In this document: positions 13,701 through 24,010 of the stretch, one piece after another
Layout: each line of letters opens with the position of its first letter
How positions within the stretch are numbered: position 1 is the first letter of the stretch
Source: Asterias amurensis
Taxonomy: Eukaryota > Echinodermata > Asteroidea > Forcipulatida > Asteriidae
DNA: 64,000 bases
Reading direction: 5' to 3'
Assembly: GCF_032118995.1 (NCBI RefSeq)
Contig: NC_092654.1
Coordinates: 248,001-312,000 of the forward strand
Translations under genes and position numbers: made by a program
The notes under the pieces: model-generated
Seen by the model: the letters and a program-made list of their open reading frames with translations, nothing else
What the model was told of the DNA's origin: nothing
Database searches by the model: none

Positions 13701-15627
13701 ATGGTTGTGTAAAATGTAATAGTGGCATGCCATGTCAACCTTAATAATCATGTATGAGACGTGACTTGACAATGACTGTAGTTTTGAAACATAGTACAGC
13801 AACCTCAATTGGAAATGTGCCATGGTGACCTTGAAAACGCCGAAATTACAAAGTAGGCTGGTACCCTCTAAAATGTCTACTAATGCTACCACCACTGCCT
13901 TACTGTAGCACTACACAGGGTAACCAACATAACATAGCTGTGCATTAATTAGGTGTCGTTTACTCATTGACCTGATTAATGTCACATTCAAAATGTGAAC
14001 TTGAACTAGGTTAGGCTGCCCCCCCCCCTACACCACAAGCGGCTTGTAATGCAAAGAATACGAAGTCCGGAAGTGACCTAGTGAGGTCATGACAAATGCA
14101 GTCAGTCATGATTTCATATGATGAATGGCAATAATTGTATGGTGGTAGCATTAAACTCATTTTACCCTGACCTTGAAAATTGTTAAGTAATGTGTTTCAG
14201 TCACATGTGTCTGCTTATGGTGAGACACTGGTTTTTGTCATTTCGACTCTTAGTCGAATGTAGAACTAAGATTGCACCTAAAGTATCTTCAGTGAGTGTC
14301 TTTCTTGGAAAACAAAGTACAACATGGTCGTTGAACTTAACTTTCTAGAGCTCTTGAAGTTTGTGCAGATCACCAAATAAACTCACGAACGATTAGACCA
14401 TTTACTTTTGTTTAAAAAAAGCCATATAACGACAATTACTTGCAGCATGTTGAAGAAGTCGGTGGAAATTGTTTGAAAAAACTTTAAACAACAACAAAAT
14501 AATTAAAAAATAAATGTTCATTATATACATTAGTAACACAAGTCACGTTTTTGTCAATTGAAAGAAATGATATCGTGTTATACCGGTAGTACCCTGGTAA
14601 CATCTCTAATTCTTGATTTGTGTCTTGAAACATCCATTTTCACTCAACCACCGTAATCTCAGCACCTTTATTTTCAAAACAGTTCCCCCACCCTGGCACA
14701 ATTTGCACCCCGTCAACTCAGTCTTGGCTCCGCATATGGGAATTTTCTCTTTTAAAGTTATTCACGTAATGGTTATCGAAGAGTTTCAAATTCTACTTAA
14801 AAATCCCTTAGGGCTTTATCCAGCGACTGTGTAATAATAGTAGTTGAATTCTACCAACCAAACTCTGAAATCATGACATATCAACATCTAAGATGGATCA
14901 CTTTCACTGATGGAAACTTCCAGGAAACTTCGAATCATTCGTTCGTCTTGGGCATATTCTTGAATACTGTCGTATTTCCCAGGTGGGTTTATTCTAATTA
15001 TATGATCCTCCTCTCCTCCTACAAATCGCTTTCTAACCTTGTGACTTTACTGCTATCCTTATCTGTGTCCTGCAATAACATAGGTTCATATTGCACGCTA
15101 AGTTCACCTCGCTTGGTTAACACACACAGAGACTACAGTGTCAAAACCACTAGTGAGTTAACCATTATATACTGCCAATATGCAAGTAGGCCTACATCAA
15201 GGTAAAAACCAACATCGACCAAATGAGTCCGAGACGTCTTCGTTTTCAGTTTGTAAATATTTTTGTGACGTCAATTAATGTTCACAACCACAGCAAAGCA
15301 ATCACTTAATATTGTTGAATCATTTTCCAAACAGACACAATAACTAATTGATTTGTGAATTTAAAAAAAATAATTAAAATACTCTCGTTTTTTAAATAAA
15401 TATAACAAATTCACTTCTCAAGTACATGATGCATGCAAAATCCCATGCACAGAAAAGTGGTTAAGCTATAGACATCAATATTTAAACCATGACTGTGGTA
15501 AGATATTAAGAGCGGTTAAAAAAACTTACCCAAAGTATCCGTAGCCGACCGGCAAGAAACTCATGAAGATTAGTCCGGGTACCAGACAGTAATACAAAGC
15601 AACTAACGCTAAGGGGTACCAGTTCAT
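1260..15627 (-). CDS. wnt9: Wnt9 secreted signalling protein (whole gene, 4 coding exons)
   Basis: This encodes a secreted Wnt ligand acting through Frizzled receptors. Coding exons on the minus strand are 15530-15627, 12322-12548, 2422-2705 and 1260-1772. They total 1122 nt (373 aa plus stop), and phases 2, 1 and 0 match at all three junctions with GT-AG borders. Residues 1 to about 28 form a hydrophobic signal peptide. The mature part has exactly 24 cysteines, the Wnt number. The lipidation motif CHGVSGSC gives the serine at residue 219, and a WNCS glycosylation sequon lies at residue 93. The subfamily call rests on Wnt9-typical runs: GYFGLT after the signal peptide, KETAFLYAISSAG-like KGMRETAFLYAISSAG in exon 3, WGGCGDNLKYS, and REELYLCK at the end. 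Introns are about 3.0, 9.6 and 0.65 kb. A basic linker (RRRKPPKR, about residues 264-271) sits in the family's variable region. Wnt9 is recalled by residue similarity, not by a search. Confidence 0.95.
1773..2421 (-). other. wnt9 intron 3
   Basis: Intron of 649 bp with GTAAGT donor and CAG acceptor on the minus strand. Nothing else recognised. Confidence 0.85.
2422..2705 (-). CDS. wnt9: wnt9 coding exon 3
   Basis: It encodes the end of codon 109 and residues 110-203. It carries the Wnt core run ETAFLYAISSAG and WKWGGCGDNLKYS, with four cysteines. The acceptor is ACACAG|GG and the donor ATTAGG|GTAAGT, so it leaves in phase 0. Confidence 0.95.
8696..8760. repeat. Small palindromic repeat (TTTCACAAAGAGTTA family)
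   Basis: It begins ATTTCACAAAGAGTTAAG and contains two tandem copies of GTTAAGATTGATCTTAAC, which is self-complementary. The same opening occurs at 36512 and, diverged, at 43745. This suggests a short member of the same foldback family. Confidence 0.5.
9095..9235. mobile_element. Miniature inverted-repeat element (GTATCC/GGATAC ends)
   Basis: The left end reads GTATCCGAATAACCGGCTAC and the right end is its imperfect reverse complement (GTAGCCGCCAATTGGGATAC). The subterminal arms are GC-rich and built from CGGCTA/TAGCCG words. It is about 140 bp and has no coding capacity. Confidence 0.65.
10455..10846. mobile_element. Long foldback element flanked by TTAA, copy A
   Basis: The ends are AAAGGAACACGTTGCCTTGG and its complement. 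They sit between TTAA at 10455-10458 and TTAA at 10843-10846. The whole 392 bp is a near-perfect hairpin of two arms of roughly 190 bp, centred on TCAAAATTTTGA near 10650. TTAA flanks are typical of piggyBac-like non-autonomous elements, but the terminal bases are not diagnostic. A second copy lies at 39208-39562. Confidence 0.8.
12099..12269. mobile_element. Miniature inverted-repeat element, GAAGCC-rich arms, copy 1
   Basis: The left arm starts GGCCCTTTTCGAAACCACGG and runs about 45 nt through CTTCGGCTTTGGATTCGG. The right arm is its complement, ending AAAAAGGGCC. The centre holds GC-rich AAAGCACGCGCA. A related copy lies at 20452-20612. There is no coding potential. Confidence 0.7.
12322..12548 (-). 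CDS. wnt9: wnt9 coding exon 2
   Basis: It finishes codon 33 and encodes residues 34-108. It contains the first four mature cysteines (49, 62, 83, 94) and the ERWNCS sequon. The acceptor is AAAACAG|A and the donor AAAAAG|GTAAAG. Only about 50 bp beyond the donor an inverted-repeat element (12099-12269) sits in intron 2. Confidence 0.95.
12725..12870 (+). repeat. Dispersed hairpin repeat (TCTGAGAAACG), copy 1
   Basis: A hairpin pairs AATCTGAGAAACG with CGTTTCTCAGATT (about 12737-12773). It is followed by TTCCTGAGTG and GATATCTCAAGAATGCGACC. The same order of blocks occurs at 23900-24010, so this is a dispersed element and not a gene. Confidence 0.55.
13435..13542 (+). other. Possible exon of an antisense transcript in wnt9 intron 1
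   Basis: The stretch is richer in GC than its surroundings and ends in CAAACAA|GTAAGT, a strong donor on the strand opposite Wnt9. A frame from an ATG at 13479 gives MNVYPGDCGSYRRNPRG and leaves in phase 1. No protein family is recognised. It could be a non-coding exon or chance. Confidence 0.2.
15530..15627 (-). CDS. wnt9: wnt9 coding exon 1 (signal peptide)
   Basis: It encodes residues 1-32 and two bases of codon 33: a hydrophobic leader ending in GYGYFG. The ATG lies in a strong context (CCACC before it, A after it) and the donor is GG|GTAAGT. Wnt9 proteins have YFGLTG just after the leader, which fits the join to exon 2. Confidence 0.9.
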
Positions 15628-15659
15628 GGTGGGAACGCGGTTACCGTCCAACACCTCAT
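15624..15659 (-). promoter_or_regulatory. Upstream ORF overlapping the wnt9 start
   Basis: An ATG at 15659-15657 opens an 11-codon frame ending in TGA. The TGA overlaps the Wnt9 ATG (ATGA arrangement). If both lie in the mature 5' UTR this could lower or modulate translation of Wnt9. The transcription start is not visible, so inclusion in the mRNA is assumed. Confidence 0.4.
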
Positions 15660-17569
15660 GATAAGTGTGGTTTTATAACTCGTCCCTCTTGGTCCACGTT
15701 TACTTTCAAAGATTCCTTTCGCAATGGTGTAGAGAGCGATGATTTTTATACCGTGAGGTTCATCATATCAGACATAACAAGCGTGTGGAGGCGATACTAC
15801 TGGCTGGCGTACGGGCTAGACTGCAAGAGACACAACCACGAATCCCACTATTATTTACTCGAAGCACGTGTGTTTCCAGCTCAACATGTTCTAGACTTCT
15901 ACACAATGTAAAGCATAAACCTTTATGACAAGCAATTCCAGTCGGCAGAAGTTTAGTCACCACAGTTGCCCTTTTTCTTGCCTGGTATGGGTGTCCATAG
16001 TGTCGCCGTATCTTCTTGCTGCTGTTTATCATAAATAACCAGTCACGTCTTGAGACGTCGTGTGTACCATCTTGTGTGATTAGGATCTGCTCAAGCTATG
16101 ATTGGTTCACAGTTTCTAGTAAGATGGGCGTGGCTATTTGTTTACCTTTTTTAGATTCGTTTTAGTATAGCGGTGTTACACATGAAGCTAACGTCTATGT
16201 TTGGTTAAGTTCAGGATATCTTCTTCTTCTACCAAACGATCGCAATAAATGTCTCCAGTTGTTTTCACATTTTGTGTTATAATGAAAGGGCTTCTGGGAG
16301 GCCAGATTTTGCCACGGATAGATTTATTTATAATTTATATTTTGTTATACCACGTTATTTTATTGTAATGTTGAGTTGTACAATAAGTCATTTATCAAGA
16401 ACATACAAAGTAAAATAATTATCACTAATTTTTTTATATAAATATCTTAAGATACTTCTACACCAACGATGCCAAGTTTGTTCGCTAAAGAAAACAAACG
16501 AAGAATAAAGAAATACATGCTAAAAGAGCAAGGCCTTTCAAACTGTCTTTAGGTCTTGGGGGAAAGGTCTGCGTATTTTTTTCTTAGTAATGAATTGAGT
16601 CAATGAAGAGGTATCATTATGCTCCCCCCCCCTGATAGCGTAAAACCACACCCACTCTGTAGGTGCCTTATATGTCATGAAGATAGTATAGATGTATCCG
16701 CTTAGAAAACCAATCAAACCTAATCATAAGCCCCTATAAACAGCAAGGGGTGAGTTTGGTTCTGATTTTACTACTAAACCATAAGGTGTTATATCTCAAC
16801 CTAGCGCTGCTAATACAGCTTGCATTAACTTTATACTCTTTATGGTTTGAGGAAACAACGGTATTTATTTATCACTTGGTGGTTCTTTTAAGAAATGCCG
16901 TCGCTCTGATGTTACTTTTTGCATTTACGATCTCGGCCATTTTATCGCATTTTTGTTTCATGATGAAGTGAATTTTGTCCATAAAATGACGTGTTTAAAT
17001 AGCTTCCTGTCATTTCTTAAAATATTTCGCATGGATACGTTTTAATGTCCGCTTTACTTTCACACGAAAGCAGAAGTTTCCTAACTAAACTAAATAACTT
17101 GACTTTTGCAATAACTGAATAAGTTGAACTAACCATTATTACGCTATGCGTTTCGGCACCTTTGATGTCAGTGACGTCACTTAAGCACTGACAGTTTCTC
17201 GTATTTCTCAGCTTGCAGTTAAATGAAAACGCAAGGAGTTGAAACAATAAAACAATGGATACTCCTTCAATTTTGACCAAATCCAAAACCAGCCTTCGTT
17301 CCATTCGAGTAATCTTGGACAGAATGTTTGTTGTTTGGTCACCAGACGGAAGTATAAAATGTGCCCGCCAAATGAAACTGAAGAACTAACTGTAGTCCAC
17401 GGTGTGGAATTAATCCGTGTTGGGCGCAAAAATGTAGGTCAACGAGTTGCAAAGCGGGCACGTTTTTTTTAATACAAAACCTTTTGTAAATATATTTTTA
17501 TATTGGCTGTTTTGTTTGTCTGAACAGTGAACAACAATTTAAAATGAATATCAAAATACATGGCTTATA

Positions 17570-17660
17570 AAACTGCTTGATTTTGTTTATTCTGAAGACC
17601 ATAAGAGCATAATGATCGAAACGTCAAGTTGTCACACAACCAGTTTTGGGTGAATAATAA
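17570..17660 (+). repeat. Dispersed repeat with hammerhead-like core, degenerate copy
   Basis: CTGAAGA at 17592-17598 is followed 20 bases later by GAAACGTC at 17618-17625. The spacing matches the better copies at 22.6 and 26.8 kb, but the intervening stem is poor and no stem-loop follows. Confidence 0.4.
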
Positions 17661-18536
17661 AGATCCACAGAGAGATGTTTTACATGTATTACATAGACTA
17701 AATCTCTCGCTGAATTTGTTTATAAAATACACTACATAGAGTTGAAAGTAATTACAACTTACGCCTACACATTATCGCACAAACAAATTTGCATAACAGT
17801 TGTAAAACAATAACAAAAACATACAACAGCTACGCAAAACAAAACAAAATGTTTATCAGAGATCGGTGAGACTACCACCGATTTACGTTGATGGTCACTG
17901 GTTTTAATATTGCAAGCACTTACCTCGTGGTCCTTTCTCTATGCCTCATGTAACATCTTCGTGTAAGGCCCTATTTATCACCAGCTGACAAACCTTACTT
18001 TGATAACACTTAATCAGGGGTGATTTATCTTATTATCATCACCGGAAAACCAACTTTTCATGAAGATTCTCCAGAACACATGAGTTTGGTAATCTGAAAT
18101 GTCGCCATATATTCAGAAACCACATGTTGGAAACCTTTGCCCCCCCCCCCAAAAAAAAAAAAAATGAACTAATGAGATAATATACTAACATTAATATGAG
18201 GAATATTAATCTGCCTCAAATGCTCTTCTTGGAAATGTGTAAATCCAACTTAATGTTTCTTGCAATGCAATACAATTCTAATTATCACAGACCTAAATGT
18301 CGTTCTATGCTGCGTTTAATTTAATTAAGATTAATTAATTGCTTAAAGGGTAGATATTGCTCCTGAAATCTTGAGCATGATGCCAGGTTTTATGAAGGTT
18401 TGTTTTATGATCACTTACTTTAAAACTTTCTAAGATTAATAGTGCTTTTATTTTATTAAATAGAGCTTTAACCAAACCGGTTCACACAAGGTTCATTTGG
18501 ATTTTTATCATCTGCATTATTTTGTTGCGTTTACAG

Positions 18537-18615
18537 GGTGGATTCAAGAGTCAACTGGAGAAAGGGCGTGGCTTGTTTCTCTTAGAACGAGAGCCATTGA
18601 AAGTCAGGATGAGAG
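18537..18615 (+). other. Possible small exon, function unknown
   Basis: A 79-nt stretch has a TTTACAG acceptor with a pyrimidine-rich lead and a GAGAG|GTAAGA donor. Two of the three plus frames are open; one reads GGFKSQLEKGRGLFLL. No partner exon is certain. It could follow the candidate at 13542 (phase 1 continues open). Confidence 0.25.
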
Positions 18616-19727
18616 GTAAGAAACTTCTCTTTGATGTTATGATTTGTCGTAACTTTATACCCTATTGTCTTACTCATGTCAATCAATCATGATGCTTTAT
18701 GGTGGTACCGAACAGTACCCGCATGTATTGTTCCTTCCTTGGCATAAAACTTTTACTTCCTAAAATGCTATTGTTCTCCGAAATCCGTCAATTTCGTTGA
18801 CACATTACCAATAACATTGGTCTTATATTTTGGTAATTTGGCGCGATAGTTTTGTCCGGATACATTCATCAACCCGAGCAGACAAAATGACAGGTGTCCA
18901 GTAGCTACCCTGGCCTAAGTCTAGTGCCCAGACGGGAACCATTGAAGTTTTAAACCCAACAATAATGACACCTGCTAGATCAGTGACGTCATGACGTCAA
19001 GCTCTGCGAATGGAAGCTTTAAGAGAAAGTCTTGTGAAGTGAAGATAAAAGATGGCGCAACATTAGGTCGCCAGACGCGATTTCTGTTGAAAGTCACTCG
19101 TCTGTTTGGATGAGTGTACTTGACAATGACATCCGCTTATGGCCTACAAGCTTCATCGTGCACTGTGTTGAAAACACTTCATTCTGACTCAAGATCGACA
19201 ACAGTTTTAAAAATGAGTTGTTCGCATTTCTCTGTGTGGTGGACAGGATTTTATACATCATGGTTGATTCAGGGCGATTGGTTTGATTAGATTGACTTTT
19301 AAAATTGTGTTTATTTCAAAATAAATGATGAGGTTAAACCAATCATTCCGATATGTCTCTCAATGTTAATTTAGAGGAAAATGTGTTTGGATTCGTAAAT
19401 ACTTTAATATGAAATTCGAAATTAATTGCTCATTGCACACTAAGTAAGAAATATATAATATGAACTATGCACCGCTCTTAAGACAACTGGAACACCGTTT
19501 TACATGAATCCCTCACACTACACGCTGCGTTTCTCAAAGACTACTTGAATGAATGTATCGAACACATCCTAAACACTGCTGCCTTTTCCCGTGAACGTTT
19601 TAACTTGGCTGTCCTGAAGTCACCGGACGAACAAAATTGGTTAACACAACGGGAAATTAAATCGGTGTAAGTTAAATGGATATGTGGTAAAGTAATTTAA
19701 CGTTCCAATGAATTTGGTTCTTTACCA

Positions 19728-19746
19728 CCCCCCCCCCCCCCCCCCC
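19728..19746 (+). repeat. Poly-C tract (19 bases)
   Basis: An unbroken run of 19 C. Similar runs occur at 29719-29736 (18 C), 24790-24804 (15 G) and 33030-33044 (15 G). True lengths are probably uncertain because such runs are hard to sequence. Confidence 0.85.
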
Positions 19747-20451
19747 ACCAAATCACATCAAGCAACACACACTAATGTGTTTAATTAAGGAGTGGCTTAA
19801 CCGAAAGAGGGCGCTAACCTTTTGCGTTTGACAGATTGGTTCAAAATAGGAGGGTGGTGACTTTATTAAGCGCTTTGCTTATGGAATATTTCATAAGGAT
19901 AATATGTGTAGGGCTTAAGAATATATAAGATGCAAACTGAAGACTGTACCATTGAATTTACAATATTGATTTGTTAGGGCAGAAAAAAGCATTAAAGCAA
20001 ACTTACTGTAAAAGAAATCGATACCCTATCCATTAATATGACAACTTTATCACAGCTGATCTTTTAAATGGAATTATAGTAATCGAACATTCATTTTTAC
20101 TGAATTTAGCAATCCAGATTTGTCCCAAATGAGCTTCTAAAGCTACAAAGAAAACAAAAAGTACGTTTAATTATGTGGGAAGGCCCGGCCAGATGACCAC
20201 CCCTCCCTTGTGCACGGTTTCCACGCCCACTCGGGAGTTATAACAATGAATATTACTTGAATAGTAGAGACTTGATGACTGTGATATTGGGGACGGTGAG
20301 CTACCGCTAAATCCCTCGTCCGTCTGTCTGTCGTGAGATAGGGACCCGTAGAGACATCGTGTGTCTGTCAACAGCACTGAGTCAAACACTTTGCAATTCC
20401 ACAAACACTCGTCATATAGTATCGTTGTCGCCTTACCTCTCACGCGTACTG

Positions 20452-20612
20452 TGGCCCATTTCGAAACTATGGCTTTGGCTTTGAATTCGGCTTCAGGCTC
20501 CGTTCCTCGTCTGAAGCCCTGAACGCGTACGGAAAGCACGCGCAATTGTCAAAACACAACTGCGGGGCCAAGCGAGCCGAATCCGGAGCCGCCCATGGGT
20601 TCGAAAAGAGCC
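20452..20612. mobile_element. Miniature inverted-repeat element, copy 2 of the 12099 family
   Basis: It shares with 12099-12269 the order TTTCGAAAC, CTTTGGCTTTG, ATTCGGCTTCAG, a central AAAGCACGCGCA block, and GCGGGGCCAAGC. Its right arm (GAGCCGAATCC to CGAAAAGAGCC) is more diverged, so the hairpin is imperfect. Confidence 0.65.
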
Positions 20613-21721
20613 TATGAGCGTGCTCACGAAAAGAACACCAGATTTTTTTTTACTTTGACAGTCTCGCTTTGGTTTGGAGCATGACATCAAAACCTTGAAT
20701 TTCATAAAAAATTACTTATGTTATGAAAGGCAATCTTCCCCAAGCTCTTTGAGCTTCTTGAAGTCAAAATTGAGTGTTAAAACGTGTCAGTAACGCATCC
20801 ATAGATTATGAAGCATTAGGCCTTACCTGTTCACTCATTGGATTTGCAATCCGCCAATTCATTTAAACGAATATTCAAATAGTAAAGAACGAACTTTCGC
20901 ATTCAGGCATAATTCAACTATGATTTTACCAGCATTTTGTCATCGACAAATTTGCAGACAACTAAAATCTCGTCCTGGGGTTAGAATCTATTAATAGCAT
21001 TTTGATAATGAAAGACGATGAAAACAAGCAATTTGATTTAAGCAAACTTTTCTCTAACCATCTGTGAGTAAATACTGACGCCTTTGAGTAGTTATCTTTG
21101 CAGATGTCCAGTTTATTTATAGTAACAGCTACTTGGAAAACAGAGCCAGTGTCTGAAAAAAGTTTGGCCAGCACATTGGCATGGATTCAACTTTGTAAGA
21201 GTTGAATTGAAACTGACGTTCTGCGTCTATCAGTCGCGCCTATCATTGTCCAGTGGCGAGTAGTGCGCCGCCTAGCCGCCCTGCCCGCCAGGTGAGTTTG
21301 AAAACTACCAAATGAAATTAATTTATCAAATCCTATAGGGACATAGGTAAAGCTTAGGGCTAACTGGCAATCAGCTGGTGCATGGCTAATGTAGGCCCAA
21401 TGACAGGGGCTTACTTAGATGGCTTTAGGGGCTTTACACTGCCGTGGGGCAATGATGAAGATTTCCCCGGTGTCGGACGTTCCATTGAATCGGGGACATT
21501 GACAGACACTTGGCCTCTGATAAAATGGAAGTACGTCTAAGCCTTCCTATATACACCATTATTCAATAATACAAAATCGACAACGAAAGCGGAAGGACGG
21601 GAGGAGAGTTTAAATTAATTTCACTTTTAAAGTTGAAGAAGCTGTGTTTGTCTTTGCCGTTCATTGTTGATCGCACTGGTATCCGTTTTACTTTGGCACA
21701 TAAACTATAGACCCCTTTGTC

Positions 21722-21756
21722 CCGGGGCGGGGCGGGGCGGGGCGGGGCGGGGCGGC
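21722..21756 (+). repeat. GGGGC short tandem repeat
   Basis: About six units of GGGGC lie just after CCC at 21721 and lead into GGCCGGGGGAGGGGAG. The repeat has clear G-quadruplex potential on the plus strand. A run of G follows at about 21790-21800. Confidence 0.8.
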
Positions 21757-22514
21757 CGGGGGAGGGGAGTACTGGTTTGTCGCATTGAGGGGGGGGGGGG
21801 CATTTCAATCTAGAGTCAGAACCTGGGACTCACAACTGCCTCGATGTAATGGTTCTACCCCCATAGACAGCGAGTCTCAACTCGATACAACACACACCGT
21901 TTGGCTGTGACACAAATTACAGAACCCGTCCATCAACAAGCAAAGCCCTTACTGAGGACACGGTGATCAAGCTGATGCCATAGAAGATCTAGGCGTAACG
22001 CCAGACTGAATGTACAGATTAGCAATAATAAACGTCTTGCCTCTTAAAGCTTGAAGCACACGAGAGTTTGTTTAGGGTGGTAACTTTCAATTTACGGTAG
22101 ATTGATATATATTTCCTTCCTGGTTGGAACCGCAAAGTACATTTTACCTTCAAGATGTTCAGATTGGGATATAGGAACCCACTTCTCTATAAATGAGGAT
22201 ATCAATGGTTCCCAGTCGAGATGACGGCCTTCCGGTATGTCGTAGGGTTACCACCCTAACTATCCACTTCGAGAAATACTGAACCCTTGACTGGATACTT
22301 TGCTCAAATTGAAGCTTTCCCAAAATCAGGAAACCCTGAGGTGGAAACGATTAACACCTTCTGTTTCAATTCAGTGAGAAGTGTGTTTTTATATAAATGT
22401 TATGATTGATTGATTGACGTGACGTATGACAATTACAGCTGTGAGGATTGAGGGACCTTTTGGTTCATTTTTTCCTGCTTACCATCTATCAATACAACAT
22501 AGACGGCACCAAGA

Positions 22515-22640
22515 AGAAACTATACCTAAATATTAGCGGACAACCATGTGTAAATCTCTTTGGAGTGAGTGTTGGCTCTCAAATGAGCCAGTCTGGTCTC
22601 GACGTTTCGAACAGTATACTCTGCTCGTCTTCAGGAGAAT
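22515..22640 (-). repeat. Dispersed repeat with hammerhead-like core and stem-loop, copy H1
   Basis: Read on the minus strand: TCTC, then CTGAAGA (22634-22628), a hairpin, GAAACGTC ending at 22601, then GAGA pairing with the TCTC. A 16-nt stem-loop GGCTCATTTGAGAGCC (22589-22574) follows. The flank ending in ACACATGGTTGTCCGCTAA is shared with copy H2. Confidence 0.6.
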
Positions 22641-23154
22641 GCTGGACTGCAGGCACTGTTGCACATCTTTATTCAGTCAATACCTCTAATGATGTAACCA
22701 CCAACCCACTTATGACATAATGATTTGTTTAGCATCTTACTCACGACTTACGGAACTTATCAATCTGTCTTGCGCGTTATAGTCAATACTCATAACCGTA
22801 GCCCCCTCCCAACCACCCTCCCACCCTCCAACACCCTTTCTTTTGGCTCGACTGGAGCCTGATTTACATTGGCATGGTGCCAGACCGGTAGGGTAACCTA
22901 ATCCCACTTTCGACTTGACAGTTTGTAATATGTATTGATAATGGTGCAACAATGGTTTCAGTTTTTTCATATAATCTGTCGAAGATACCTTGTGCGAAAT
23001 CCTTGTTTGTTTAGTTCAATAAAACGAGCGAAAACTATTCCTATATTAAAAGTGTCTTTCAAAGTCTATGTCCTTCTCTATGATCAACCCAACTTGAAAA
23101 AAGTTCAGATCTATTTATTTCCTGTTACCTGTTCATGTTTGTTGTGTTGTCATT

Positions 23155-23205
23155 TAGCCTTCGAGAAAGACTCTGCTAGGGTCGAAACGTCAGGCCATTA
23201 ACTAT
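23155..23205 (+). repeat. Fragment related to the hammerhead-like repeat
   Basis: It contains GTCGAAACGTCAGGCC (from about 23181), with an upstream CCTTCGAGAAAGA that is only loosely like the CTGANGA core. CCT and AGG on the two sides could pair. It is listed as a degenerate relative. Confidence 0.3.
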
Positions 23206-23899
23206 TTTTTGCATTTATACTCTCGGTCCATTTGGTTGGTAAGTTGTTTGCAACAGCTAATTCTATTTTCTCATCTATTTATTTCCTAACATAATCAAGA
23301 CAAAAGAAGTGCAGAATATTCAAACTGAAGACAATTTGTAGACATCATTCTTGGCACAAGAATTGTAAAGACTTTTAAAGTCGACGAATGGTGCCAAAAG
23401 ACAGAATAGCAACAGGTTCTTTTGCTACACCTTCTTGGCAGGTGATGATGTTACACCTATCTCAGTGGCCCATAGGATAGACTCTCTCCAATACGCCGCC
23501 ATTATCACACACTCAGCGGAAGCTGTGCAATCTATGTCGGCAGTCCTTAAAGCACCTGTTCTAGAAGGCTAACTTAAATATCCATGCAGCAATTTGCTAT
23601 AGGATACCAAACCTATAAAGAGTTAGACAGTCCGAAATTAAGTTCAAGATTGTTTTGTTGCAACGTTCGTTTTAGCTGGTTGTGACGTCCCTCTACCAGC
23701 CCCCCCCCTTCTTCCAGTGGACGACAAAAAGCTTTAGACAGGCTAATAGTTGAAATTGTTGACTCAGCTCGCGCTGGGGTGGCAGGTTTGGACCTGGCGA
23801 AGGTAGCAGGTTTGGACCTTGCAACTCAAACAACTAACACCTCACCGCCATAATTATCCCCGAACTAAAAAAACGAATAAGGTTTTATGATGCCCCAAA

Positions 23900-24010
23900 A
23901 TTTTAATCTGAGAAGCGTTACCGCGTAACGCTTCTCAGATTGTGTGTTTCCTGAGTGCCGATATCTCAAGATCGCAACCCAATATGAAATGACATTTTCA
24001 GATGTCTGTT
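23900..24010 (+). repeat. Dispersed hairpin repeat (TCTGAGAAGCG), copy 2
   Basis: A perfect hairpin pairs AATCTGAGAAGCGTTAC with GTAACGCTTCTCAGATT across a 3-base loop. TTTCCTGAGTG and GATATCTCAAGA follow as in copy 1 at 12725-12870. Confidence 0.6.

Larger units (their letters stand above)
12549..15529 (-). other. wnt9 intron 1 (3.0 kb)
   Basis: It contains a G-rich tract (about 12643-12667), a foldback repeat (12725-12870) and a GC-richer stretch at about 13300-13542. That stretch ends in a good plus-strand donor and is listed separately as a possible antisense exon. Confidence 0.75.

Noticed and set aside
15763-16032. An 89-codon minus-strand frame upstream of Wnt9
   Set aside because: It has no known similarity and sits where a Wnt9 5' UTR or promoter is expected; a stop separates it from the Wnt9 start.
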